DNA of 5,145 nucleotides from the NCBI GenBank assembly GCA_003648875.1, contig QMQC01000159.1, forward strand, positions 1-5,145. Direction: 5' to 3'. The position numbers and the translations under genes are program-made. The stretch comes from Actinomycetota bacterium. GTDB lineage: Bacteria > Actinomycetota > Acidimicrobiia > Spongiisociales > UBA5794. How positions within the stretch are numbered: position 1 is the stretch's first letter; every line of letters begins with the position of its first letter. Under the pieces are notes generated by a model. That model made no database searches. It was given only the letters and a program-made list of their open reading frames with translations, and had not been told where the DNA came from. Shown here piece after piece: positions 1 through 5,145 of this stretch.

Positions 1-75
1 GATAGCGTCGATCAGTGTTGCGGCCTTTCGGGCTTCACCTGGTTCGACGGTGTAGATGCGGCGGATGAGATACAT
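1..75 (-). CDS. Small unidentified protein, N-terminal 25 codons only
   Basis: The reverse strand reads an open frame from the ATG at 75..73 to the window edge, beginning MYLIRRIYTVEPGEARKAAT. It has no stop, so the C-terminal part lies outside the window. The start is supported by AAAGGA on the same strand, four bases upstream. A short beta-strand-like opening followed by 'PGEARKAATLIDAI', which looks like the first helix, resembles small dimeric alpha/beta-barrel proteins of the NIPSNAP or antibiotic-monooxygenase-like type. That is a fold-level guess from 25 residues, and I do not recognise a specific family. It is codirectional with the upstream PLP-enzyme gene, with a 91-bp gap (76..166), so it could be read from the same transcript or from its own promoter. 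Function unknown. Confidence 0.6.
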   Translation of the reverse strand, partial: MYLIRRIYTVEPGEARKAATLIDAI

Positions 76-79
76 GGGG

Positions 80-85
80 TCCTTT
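80..85 (-). promoter_or_regulatory. Ribosome binding site of the small left-edge gene
   Basis: The reverse strand reads AAAGGA followed by four C residues and then ATG at 75..73. This purine-rich Shine-Dalgarno match is the main support for calling a real gene on so short a fragment. The four-base spacer is slightly short but workable. Confidence 0.55.
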
Positions 86-113
86 CGGTGTTCGGTGGAT
101 CGCATACGGTAGA

Positions 114-143
114 CGGCCTGCGCGGTGGACCGCTGCGTGGCCG
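114..143 (-). terminator. GC-rich hairpin after the PLP-enzyme gene, possible terminator
   Basis: CGGCC (114-118) pairs perfectly with GGCCG (139-143). Inside, GCGG (122-125) pairs with CCGC (130-133) around a TGGA tetraloop, with small internal loops between the two stems. It begins 23 bases after the stop of the minus-strand PLP-enzyme gene and lies before the next minus-strand gene, a sensible place for a terminator or an attenuating or transcript-stabilising hairpin. There is no T-run after it on the minus strand, so it is not a classical intrinsic terminator. Confidence 0.3.
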
Positions 144-166
144 TTTGGAACCGTCGGATCTCAGGG

Positions 167-1393
167 TTATCCGATTCTTGAGACCGAACCGATTTCGTCC
201 AGCACCCTATCGACCTCGGCAATCGTGTTGTAGTGAACGAACCCGATCCGGACGAGACCAGCCGTTGGTCTTTCGAGGCGATGCATCACCTCGTAGGCGT
301 AGTAATCCCCTGACCAAACGAAGCATCCGGCGGCGCCGAGCATCCTGGAGACCATGGCGGGTTCGACACCTTCGACATCGATGGCGAAGGTTGGCGTTCT
401 GCCACTCGATTCTGTGTGTCCAAAGAGATGAACACCCGGAATCGTCGCAATTCCGGAGAGGAAGCGTTCAGAGAGAGTGGTCTCGTGGGCGCCGATGGCT
501 CCGTATGCAGACGCGATCTGTTCGCGACGGGTGGCTCCGTCGCCGAGGGATGCGATGTAGTCGACTGCTGCGGTCACGCCTTGAATGGACTCGAAGGACT
601 GCGTTCCTGTCTCCCAGCTGTCGGGGGCGTGATCCGGGGATGGGCGCAACTTGTAGGGCTGAACACGCTCGAGGAGATCAGACTTTCCGAACAGGCAACC
701 TGTGTGGGGACCGAACCACTTGTAGGCCGACGCCACAAGGAAGTCCGTGCCGCTCTCATCGACGTCTATGAGTCCGTGGGGCGCGAAATGAACCGCATCG
801 ACATACGTCAGCGCTCCAACCCCATGTGCCCTGTCCACGATCTGTGCGACGGGTGTGGTCGTGCCGACGGCGTTCGATGCATGGGTGAAGGCGACAAGTT
901 CGGTTCGCTCGTCGAGCACTTCATCAAGCGCTACAAGGTCAAGATTGCATCCGTCACTCGGATCGAAATCGACGAAACGGACTTCGACACCCGCGTCTCT
1001 TGCTGCCTGCATCCAGGGCGAAACGTTCGCATCATGATCGAGCCTCGTGAGGACGATGTTGCTGCCCTCTTTCCACTCACGCCCCAGCGCTCGGGACATC
1101 GCGTACGTGAGCGAGGTCATGTTCTGACCGAACACGATCTCGTCTCTGCGCGCACCGAAGAGATCCGCGACGGCTGCTCTTGCGTCGCTCACAACTGAGA
1201 CGGTCTCCCTGGAAGTCTCGAAGGGTCCGCCGAGGTTGCTACCGCCCCTCTCCATGAATCCGGCCATGGCCGCTATCACAGACTCTTGAACCTGGGTGCC
1301 GCCCGGCCCGTCGAGGTAGGCGACCTGCTTGCCGTCCTGGGTGCGATCGAGAGCGGGAAATCCCGATCGGACTGCGGCGATATCGATTGTCAT
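167..1393 (-). CDS. Cysteine-desulfurase-like PLP enzyme (class V aminotransferase family, VC1184-like)
   Basis: A complete 408-residue protein, a normal length for fold-type I PLP enzymes of the NifS/SufS and isopenicillin-N-epimerase-like group. The N-terminus has the phosphate/substrate loop YLDGPGGTQV (26-35). H120 in LDHDANVSPW matches the histidine that stacks on the PLP ring. D199 and H202 in VDAVHFAPH match the PLP-nitrogen aspartate and neighbouring histidine. K225 in SAYKWFGPH is the expected Schiff-base lysine. 'ETGTQSFESIQG' (261-272) is characteristic of the VC1184-type subfamily. The loop that carries the catalytic cysteine in true desulfurases (RAGHHCA in SufS) reads WSGDYYAYEV (360-369) and has no cysteine; C357 is the nearest. 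I therefore infer a PLP lyase, epimerase or aminotransferase of unknown substrate rather than a proven sulfur donor for Fe-S assembly. No suf/isc genes adjoin it. The start fits the family ('DIAAVRSGFPAL') and lacks a Shine-Dalgarno sequence, consistent with leaderless translation. It is divergent from the acyltransferase gene. Confidence 0.92.
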   Translation of the reverse strand: MTIDIAAVRSGFPALDRTQDGKQVAYLDGPGGTQVQESVIAAMAGFMERGGSNLGGPFETSRETVSVVSDARAAVADLFGARRDEIVFGQNMTSLTYAMSRALGREWKEGSNIVLTRLDHDANVSPWMQAARDAGVEVRFVDFDPSDGCNLDLVALDEVLDERTELVAFTHASNAVGTTTPVAQIVDRAHGVGALTYVDAVHFAPHGLIDVDESGTDFLVASAYKWFGPHTGCLFGKSDLLERVQPYKLRPSPDHAPDSWETGTQSFESIQGVTAAVDYIASLGDGATRREQIASAYGAIGAHETTLSERFLSGIATIPGVHLFGHTESSGRTPTFAIDVEGVEPAMVSRMLGAAGCFVWSGDYYAYEVMHRLERPTAGLVRIGFVHYNTIAEVDRVLDEIGSVSRIG

Positions 1394-1399
1394 GAATCC

Positions 1400-1405
1400 A
1401 CAATA
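1400..1405 (-). promoter_or_regulatory. Possible -10 box for a leaderless PLP-enzyme transcript
   Basis: The reverse strand reads TATTGT (1405..1400), fitting the actinobacterial TANNNT -10 pattern, with only six bases before the ATG at 1393..1391. Transcription would start at or within a base or two of the initiation codon. There is no Shine-Dalgarno-like sequence before this ATG, which agrees. No good -35 is seen, though the 7-bp repeat lies upstream in that region. Confidence 0.4.
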
Positions 1406-1419
1406 AGCAGATGGCAGCG

Positions 1420-1438
1420 GTGAACTGTGAACTGTGAA
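1420..1438. repeat. 7-bp tandem direct repeat in the divergent promoter region
   Basis: The unit GTGAACT occurs twice head to tail (1420-1426, 1427-1433) and continues as GTGAA (1434-1438), giving about 2.7 copies. It sits roughly midway between the divergent start codons at 1393 and 1462, where the -35 regions of both putative promoters would fall. It could be a binding site for a shared regulator or a slipped-strand repeat; the sequence alone cannot decide. Confidence 0.6.
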
Positions 1439-1448
1439 GCGGAATCGA

Positions 1449-1454
1449 TAGCTT
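1449..1454 (+). promoter_or_regulatory. Possible -10 box for a leaderless acyltransferase transcript
   Basis: TAGCTT fits TANNNT and ends seven bases before the ATG at 1462, the spacing expected if the RNA starts at the initiation codon. No Shine-Dalgarno sequence precedes this ATG. The geometry mirrors that of the minus-strand gene opposite. The -35 is weak: GTGAAC at 1427-1432, with a 16-base spacer, matches TTGACA at only three positions. Confidence 0.4.
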
Positions 1455-1461
1455 CTGACCC

Positions 1462-2004
1462 ATGAAGTGGCTGAGCCGGAAGATCCTCATCGCCAGAGGC
1501 TGGCGTTTTGTCGGAGCGGTTCCCGACGTGCCCAAGTACGTGGCCGTTGGGTTCCCCCACACCTCGAACTGGGATTTCTTTGTCTACCTTGCCGTCATGG
1601 ACCACTTCGAGATTCGATCGCGATTTCTTGCCAAGGAGGGTCTGTTCAGGGGTCCCCTCGGGTGGCTCATGCGACGCTGGGGAGGCATCTCCATAGGTAC
1701 TGCCACCGAACTTGTGGTGGCGGCGGTTGCTTCGTTCGAGAGTCACGATGAGATGGTCCTCGTCATCGCTCCTGAAGGCACGAGATCGAAGACCAAGGCA
1801 TGGAAATCAGGCTTCTGGCGGATCGCCGACGCTGCAGACGTTCCGGTCGTGATGGGCTTTGTCGATGGTGAGACGAAGCGAGCCGGCCTCGGGCCGGCAG
1901 CGAGAATCGATGGTGATCCAGAGCGTTGGATCGGTCTCGCCGCCGACTTCTACGAAGACAAGAACGGTCTCAAGCCACGGAATCGAAGTCCGGTTGTGCT
2001 CTGA
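1462..2004 (+). CDS. PlsC-type lysophospholipid / 1-acylglycerol-3-phosphate acyltransferase family protein
   Basis: A complete 180-residue protein of the LPLAT/PlsC superfamily, at the short end of the family, which often runs 190-260 residues. Block I is HTSNWD (33-38), giving the catalytic H33-x4-D38. Block II is seen in 'LAKEGLFRGPLGWLMRRWGGISIG' as K59 with LFRGP. Block III is EGTRS (105-109) with the conserved E-G-T-R that binds the glycerol phosphate. Block IV is VPVVMGFVD, near residues 127-135. Family members transfer an acyl chain from acyl-ACP or acyl-CoA to a lysophospholipid or related acceptor at the inner membrane face. No strong transmembrane helix is seen; the N-terminal MKWLSRKILIARGWRF is amphipathic and basic, suited to peripheral membrane contact. 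The segment after GGI, usually PVDR in PlsC-like proteins, reads SIGT, so the usual D-R pair is missing and the exact acceptor is uncertain. It is divergent from the PLP-enzyme gene and followed by a terminator-like hairpin. Confidence 0.88.
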   Translation: MKWLSRKILIARGWRFVGAVPDVPKYVAVGFPHTSNWDFFVYLAVMDHFEIRSRFLAKEGLFRGPLGWLMRRWGGISIGTATELVVAAVASFESHDEMVLVIAPEGTRSKTKAWKSGFWRIADAADVPVVMGFVDGETKRAGLGPAARIDGDPERWIGLAADFYEDKNGLKPRNRSPVVL

Positions 2005-2005
2005 T

Positions 2006-2038
2006 CCCGATGCTCTCCGGAGCACGCATTGGGGGTTT
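2006..2038 (+). terminator. Candidate intrinsic terminator of the acyltransferase gene
   Basis: CCCGATGC (2006-2013) pairs with GCATTGGG (2026-2033), eight pairs with one G-U, around a 12-base loop. GG and TTT follow at 2034-2038. It begins two bases after the acyltransferase stop codon (2002-2004). The T tract is short and interrupted, so efficiency is uncertain. An alternative hairpin, TGCTC (2011-2015) with GAGCA (2020-2024) and a TCCG tetraloop, overlaps it and would compete. Confidence 0.5.
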
Positions 2039-2056
2039 CTCAACACCGGCACAAAC

Positions 2057-2062
2057 TAGTAT
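2057..2062 (+). promoter_or_regulatory. Possible -10 box for the oxidoreductase gene
   Basis: TAGTAT fits TANNNT and lies 39 bases before the GTG start, leaving room for a leader of about 30 bases containing the ribosome binding site. No convincing -35 is present; TTTCTC at 2036-2041 would give a 15-base spacer. The box directly abuts the inverted repeat that begins at 2064. Confidence 0.35.
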
Positions 2063-2063
2063 T

Positions 2064-2091
2064 CGGGATAAGAAACGCGAAAGTTATCCCG
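2064..2091. promoter_or_regulatory. Perfect 8-bp inverted repeat before the oxidoreductase gene (operator or RNA hairpin)
   Basis: CGGGATAA (2064-2071) and TTATCCCG (2084-2091) are exact reverse complements separated by 12 bases. In RNA the stem extends to ten pairs: U2062-A2093, the G-U pair 2063-2092, and C2064-G2091. That would take up the first three bases of the GGAGG Shine-Dalgarno sequence. As DNA it is a 28-bp dyad directly downstream of a -10-like box, a typical place for a repressor. I do not recognise a specific regulator. A T-run does not follow, so it is not a terminator. Confidence 0.6.
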
Positions 2092-2095
2092 GAGG
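2091..2095 (+). promoter_or_regulatory. Strong ribosome binding site fixing the GTG start of the oxidoreductase
   Basis: GGAGG is followed by six bases and GTG at 2102. An in-frame TAA at 2069-2071 closes the frame upstream and no other start codon lies between, so this site decides the start. Its first bases form part of the right arm of the inverted repeat. Confidence 0.85.
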
Positions 2096-2101
2096 CGAAT
2101 C

Positions 2102-5100
2102 GTGTCGAGGGAACACCCTAGGTACCCAGGAATCCGTATCACGACGAACGGCAACCAGCTCGTGTCGTATCACACGGAAGCACGTATCACCCAGGGGGGC
2201 GTCTTCTATCCGATCACACCATCGACCGAGATGGGTGAGAGCTATCAACTCTCCTTTGCCGAGGGGGTGCTCGACGTCTTCGGCAACTCGAAGATCGCAA
2301 TCGAGACAGAAGGAGAGCACGCAGCCCAGGGTGGGGCGATCGCTCTCTCGCTGACGGGGCACCGTGTCGTCAACTTCACGTCTGGCCAGGGCGTCGTCTA
2401 CGGACTCGAGCAGTACTACCACGCTCCAGGGAAGCTCTCGACGATGGTTCTCGAAGTGGCTGCACGCGCCCTCACGAAGCATGCGCTCAACGTGCACTGC
2501 GGGCATGACGATGTGTATGCCGCACTCGACGCAGGGTGGATCATGCTGTTTGCAAAGGACAGTCAGCAGGCAGCTGACCAGGCGCTGATTGCCCGCAAGG
2601 TTGCCGAACTGGCGCTGAACCCCGCGATGAACATCCAGGACGGGTTTCTCACTTCCCATCTCGAACGCACCTTCTTCATGCACGAATCCGGTCTCCTGCG
2701 TGAGTTCCTTGGGGCCCACGATGAGATGATCGATACGCCGACTGATGCACAGCGCGAACTGTTCGGCCCAACCAGACGGCGTGTACCGGCAATGATGGAC
2801 CTCAAGAACCCGATGCTGCTTGGTCCCGTCGAGAACCAAGAGCACTACATGAACGGCGTCATTGCGCGTCGCAACAACTTCGCCGAAGAGATACTCCCCA
2901 TGTTGGAAGCGGCGTACGAGGAGTTCGCCGAACTCACGGGTCGCTACTACGGACTTGTGAGCGAGTACCGCAATGATGACGCCGACATCACATTCGTGTC
3001 TTTCGGATCTTCAGCTGAGAACATCGAGGCCGGAGTGGACTTCCTCCGCGAGCACGACAACGCAAAGGTCGGATCGGTGCACATCAATGTGATTCGTCCT
3101 CTTCCGCAGGCGGCGATCGTCAGGGCACTTGCTGGGAAGGAGAAGATCATCGTTCTCGAGCGGGCAGATGATGCTCTCTCGGGCGACAACCAGATCACCC
3201 GCGAGATTCGCGCCACTATGTCAAAGGCTGCCGAGGTCAACCGGCTGGGGCATCCGTCAGACATCCCGGGTATCACCTCACAGCAGGTGCCGGAGGTCAT
3301 GTCGGGTTCGTATGGTCTTGGATCCCGCGACTTCCGCCCAGAGGGCATCATCGGCTCCTACGAGTACGCCACAGGCAAGATCGCACGTCAGGATGGCAAG
3401 ACCATCGAGGACGGTGCGACCTATTTCACCGTCGGCATCGATCATCCGTATGCGGTCGTGGCCGATCGCAAACCGTCGCTCCTTCCGGAAGGTTCGATCG
3501 CCGTTCGGTTCCATTCCATCGGTGGATGGGGAATGATCACCACAGGCAAGAACCTCAGCGAAGTGATCGGGGCGATAGGCGACGATCTCTCCAAGGCCCA
3601 GGATGAGGTCGACGAGTTCGGCCGTCCGAAGGAGATAATCCACGTCTCTGCGAATCCGAAGTACGGGTCGGAGAAGAAGGGTGCGCCCACGCAGTACTTC
3701 CTGGTTGCGGCGCCCGAGCGGATCCGCGTGAACTGTGACTTGCACCACGTCGATGTTGTGCTCTGTCCCGACCCGAAAGTCTTCACCCACACGAACCCAC
3801 TGCTGGGAATCAACCCGGGAGGCACATTCGTCTGGGAGTCAGAGGAGGACCCCGAGACCGTGTGGCAGCGTATCCCTCGTGAGCATCGCCAGGAAGTCAT
3901 CGACAACGATATCCGCATCGTCACGGTGCCCGGTTTCAAGATCGCTCGAGAAGCGACGGAGAGGCCAGACCTTCAGCTCCGCATGCAGGGCAACGCTTTC
4001 CTCGGCGCCTTCTTCGGAGTATCAGGCATGCTCGACGACTATGGCGTTACCGAAGAGCGTTATCACGAGATCGTCGAGGCTCAGTACAACAAGAAGTTCG
4101 GCAGGCTTGGTGAGGCGGTTGTCGCTTCGAACATGCGCGTCATGTTGCAGGGACACGATCTCATCACTGAGATTCCCCATGGCGACGTTGACGCACCCGA
4201 TCGCTCGAGCATGCGACTACCCGCGCTCGAGGCGTGCGGTACCTGCTCGGTGGATATTCCTCTCGCCGAGCCATCTGCACAGCAAGAGGTTCGAATCCCT
4301 CTGACGAGCATCGCCACGTTCAACAGGGAGTTCAAGGCCGGACTCGAATACGACCAACCTGCAACGCCCCTGGCATCCGTATCGATGATGGCTGCGGGAT
4401 CGGGCCGAGGTTCATCCAAATACTTGTCGAGACGTGAAACGCCGGTGTGGATCGCAGAGAACTGCACCGGCTGTATGGATTGCATCATTGCGTGCCCGGA
4501 CACGGCGCTCCCCAATGTTGCGCAAGACATGAATGTCGTGCTTGAGACTGCTGCGAAGGGATACATCCTCGATGAGGGAGACCGAGCCGCAATGGTCAGT
4601 GAGCTTCCTGGGCTCGAGGAACGTCTTCGGTCCAAGATGCTCGCCACTGTCGGCGCAAAGGAGAAGGTGCCTTTCGATGACATCGTGCGCACCGAGGTCG
4701 ATCTGATCGACTCTGTACCTGAAACAGCCAGGGCGGAATTCATGGAGCTATTCGACCGCGTGCCCTTTGCCTACACGAAGACCTCACATCTGTTTCGATC
4801 CATGGAACGGAAGGACTCTGGTGCGGGTGGCCTGTTTGCGATCATGGTTGCAGACACTTGCAAGGGTTGCGCTGAGTGTGTGCTCGAGTGCCCGTACGAG
4901 GCCTTTGAGATGGCGGTCGAGACACCAACGATCAACGCCGACCATGTTTCAGGTACGAACTTCCTCGATCTCCTTCCGGACACGCCTGCCAAGTACCTTG
5001 GCAGGTTCGATCCTGATGATCCGATCGAGTCGTCTGCAGCTCACTTGAAGAACCACCTCATGGTCCGCTCGAATTACGAGGCACTTGTCAGCGGAGACGG

Positions 5101-5145
5101 CGCCTGTGCGGGCTGTGGTGAGAAGAGCGTGCTGCGAGCGGTTGC
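2102..5145 (+). CDS. nifJ: Single-chain 2-oxoacid:ferredoxin oxidoreductase (PFOR/NifJ type), divergent, 3' end outside window
   Basis: Open for 1014 codons with no stop. Members decarboxylate pyruvate or another 2-oxoacid with CoA, using thiamine diphosphate, and reduce ferredoxin or flavodoxin in the cytoplasm. The N-terminal POR domain (about 10-235) has YPITPSTEMGES (36-47), E72 in TEGEHAAQGG, and R122 in AARALTKHAL. T39, E72 and R122 correspond to Thr31, Glu64 and Arg114 of Desulfovibrio PFOR, all with a constant offset of 8. A transketolase-C-like domain (about 295-375) includes VSFGSSAENIEAG and INVIRPLPQ. A gamma domain (about 465-680) has FHSIGGWG (470-477) and GAPTQYFLV (528-536). 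The ferredoxin domain holds C788-x2-C791-x2-C794-x3-C798-P and C920-x2-C923-x2-C926-x3-C930-P. C1002 and C1005 in CAGCGE begin the thiamine domain and match the proximal-cluster cysteines. An additional CxxC (C712, C715) is unusual. The first Fe-S motif lies about 99 residues later than in the Desulfovibrio enzyme and the C1002 motif about 190 later, so the protein is clearly larger. Substrate is not decidable here; the symbol is by family only. Confidence 0.93.
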   Translation, partial: MSREHPRYPGIRITTNGNQLVSYHTEARITQGGVFYPITPSTEMGESYQLSFAEGVLDVFGNSKIAIETEGEHAAQGGAIALSLTGHRVVNFTSGQGVVYGLEQYYHAPGKLSTMVLEVAARALTKHALNVHCGHDDVYAALDAGWIMLFAKDSQQAADQALIARKVAELALNPAMNIQDGFLTSHLERTFFMHESGLLREFLGAHDEMIDTPTDAQRELFGPTRRRVPAMMDLKNPMLLGPVENQEHYMNGVIARRNNFAEEILPMLEAAYEEFAELTGRYYGLVSEYRNDDADITFVSFGSSAENIEAGVDFLREHDNAKVGSVHINVIRPLPQAAIVRALAGKEKIIVLERADDALSGDNQITREIRATMSKAAEVNRLGHPSDIPGITSQQVPEVMSGSYGLGSRDFRPEGIIGSYEYATGKIARQDGKTIEDGATYFTVGIDHPYAVVADRKPSLLPEGSIAVRFHSIGGWGMITTGKNLSEVIGAIGDDLSKAQDEVDEFGRPKEIIHVSANPKYGSEKKGAPTQYFLVAAPERIRVNCDLHHVDVVLCPDPKVFTHTNPLLGINPGGTFVWESEEDPETVWQRIPREHRQEVIDNDIRIVTVPGFKIAREATERPDLQLRMQGNAFLGAFFGVSGMLDDYGVTEERYHEIVEAQYNKKFGRLGEAVVASNMRVMLQGHDLITEIPHGDVDAPDRSSMRLPALEACGTCSVDIPLAEPSAQQEVRIPLTSIATFNREFKAGLEYDQPATPLASVSMMAAGSGRGSSKYLSRRETPVWIAENCTGCMDCIIACPDTALPNVAQDMNVVLETAAKGYILDEGDRAAMVSELPGLEERLRSKMLATVGAKEKVPFDDIVRTEVDLIDSVPETARAEFMELFDRVPFAYTKTSHLFRSMERKDSGAGGLFAIMVADTCKGCAECVLECPYEAFEMAVETPTINADHVSGTNFLDLLPDTPAKYLGRFDPDDPIESSAAHLKNHLMVRSNYEALVSGDGACAGCGEKSVLRAV

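Noticed and set aside
88..771. 227-residue plus-strand open frame
   Set aside because: Arg/Ser-rich low-complexity translation, antisense to the PLP-enzyme gene, with no ribosome binding site or domain signal.
416..1198. 260-residue plus-strand open frame opposite the PLP-enzyme gene
   Set aside because: Its translation has no recognisable motif and a scattered composition, and it lies entirely antisense to a gene with intact PLP-family motifs. It is a reading-frame shadow of GC-rich coding DNA.
1420..1438. Short repeat read as the edge of a CRISPR array or attachment site
   Set aside because: The units are only 7 bp, directly adjacent with no spacers, and there are no cas, integrase or tRNA sequences nearby.
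2064..2091. Inverted repeat read as a terminator
   Set aside because: It is followed by GGAGG and a start codon rather than a T-run, and a better terminator candidate lies directly after the acyltransferase stop. Operator or leader hairpin fits better.
2084..2845. 253-residue minus-strand open frame
   Set aside because: Fully antisense to the conserved N-terminal POR domain of the oxidoreductase. Its translation shows no family motif.
3278..3939. Overlapping 170- and 165-residue minus-strand frames
   Set aside because: Two mutually overlapping frames antisense to the gamma domain; neither has motif support.
4081..4743. 220-residue minus-strand open frame
   Set aside because: Ser/Arg-rich antisense shadow over the first ferredoxin motif of the oxidoreductase.

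Overview
The window looks like a chromosomal segment from a moderately GC-rich bacterium, most likely an actinobacterium and perhaps of the Acidimicrobiia type. This is inferred from the G/C-ending codons, a GTG start, TANNNT -10 boxes placed directly before ATG codons as in leaderless genes, and the kinds of gene present. The taxonomic guess is soft. No tRNA, rRNA, CRISPR array, insertion sequence or phage gene was seen.

Layout from left to right. (1) Minus strand, 75..1: the first 25 codons of a small unidentified protein with a clear ribosome binding site, cut by the window edge. (2) Minus strand, 1393..167: a complete 408-residue PLP enzyme of the class V aminotransferase / cysteine-desulfurase-like group. 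It lacks a cysteine at the usual desulfurase active-site position. (3) A 68-bp divergent intergenic region (1394..1461) with a 7-bp direct repeat and two opposed -10-like boxes, each 6-7 bases from its start codon. (4) Plus strand, 1462..2004: a short 180-residue PlsC-type phospholipid/glycerol acyltransferase. (5) A 97-bp gap (2005..2101) with a terminator-like hairpin followed by a perfect 8-bp inverted repeat touching the Shine-Dalgarno sequence of the next gene. (6) Plus strand, 2102 to the window end: a very long single-chain 2-oxoacid:ferredoxin oxidoreductase (PFOR/NifJ type), open for 1014 codons and still incomplete.

The oxidoreductase dominates the window. It keeps the thiamine/substrate residues of the classical N-terminal domain (T39, E72, R122), both ferredoxin-type cysteine motifs, and the start of the C-terminal thiamine-binding domain (CAGCGE). 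It departs from textbook PFOR in its gamma domain, in an extra CxxC pair, and in a roughly 75-residue expansion between the two [4Fe-4S] motifs. Such enzymes decarboxylate pyruvate or another 2-oxoacid to acyl-CoA and reduce ferredoxin or flavodoxin.

The genes do not form one obvious pathway. The desulfurase-like enzyme and the acyltransferase share a divergent control region, and the oxidoreductase appears to be a separate transcription unit with its own control site. No defence system or clearly new multi-gene system is visible. The points most worth following are the divergent oxidoreductase architecture and the dyad in front of it.
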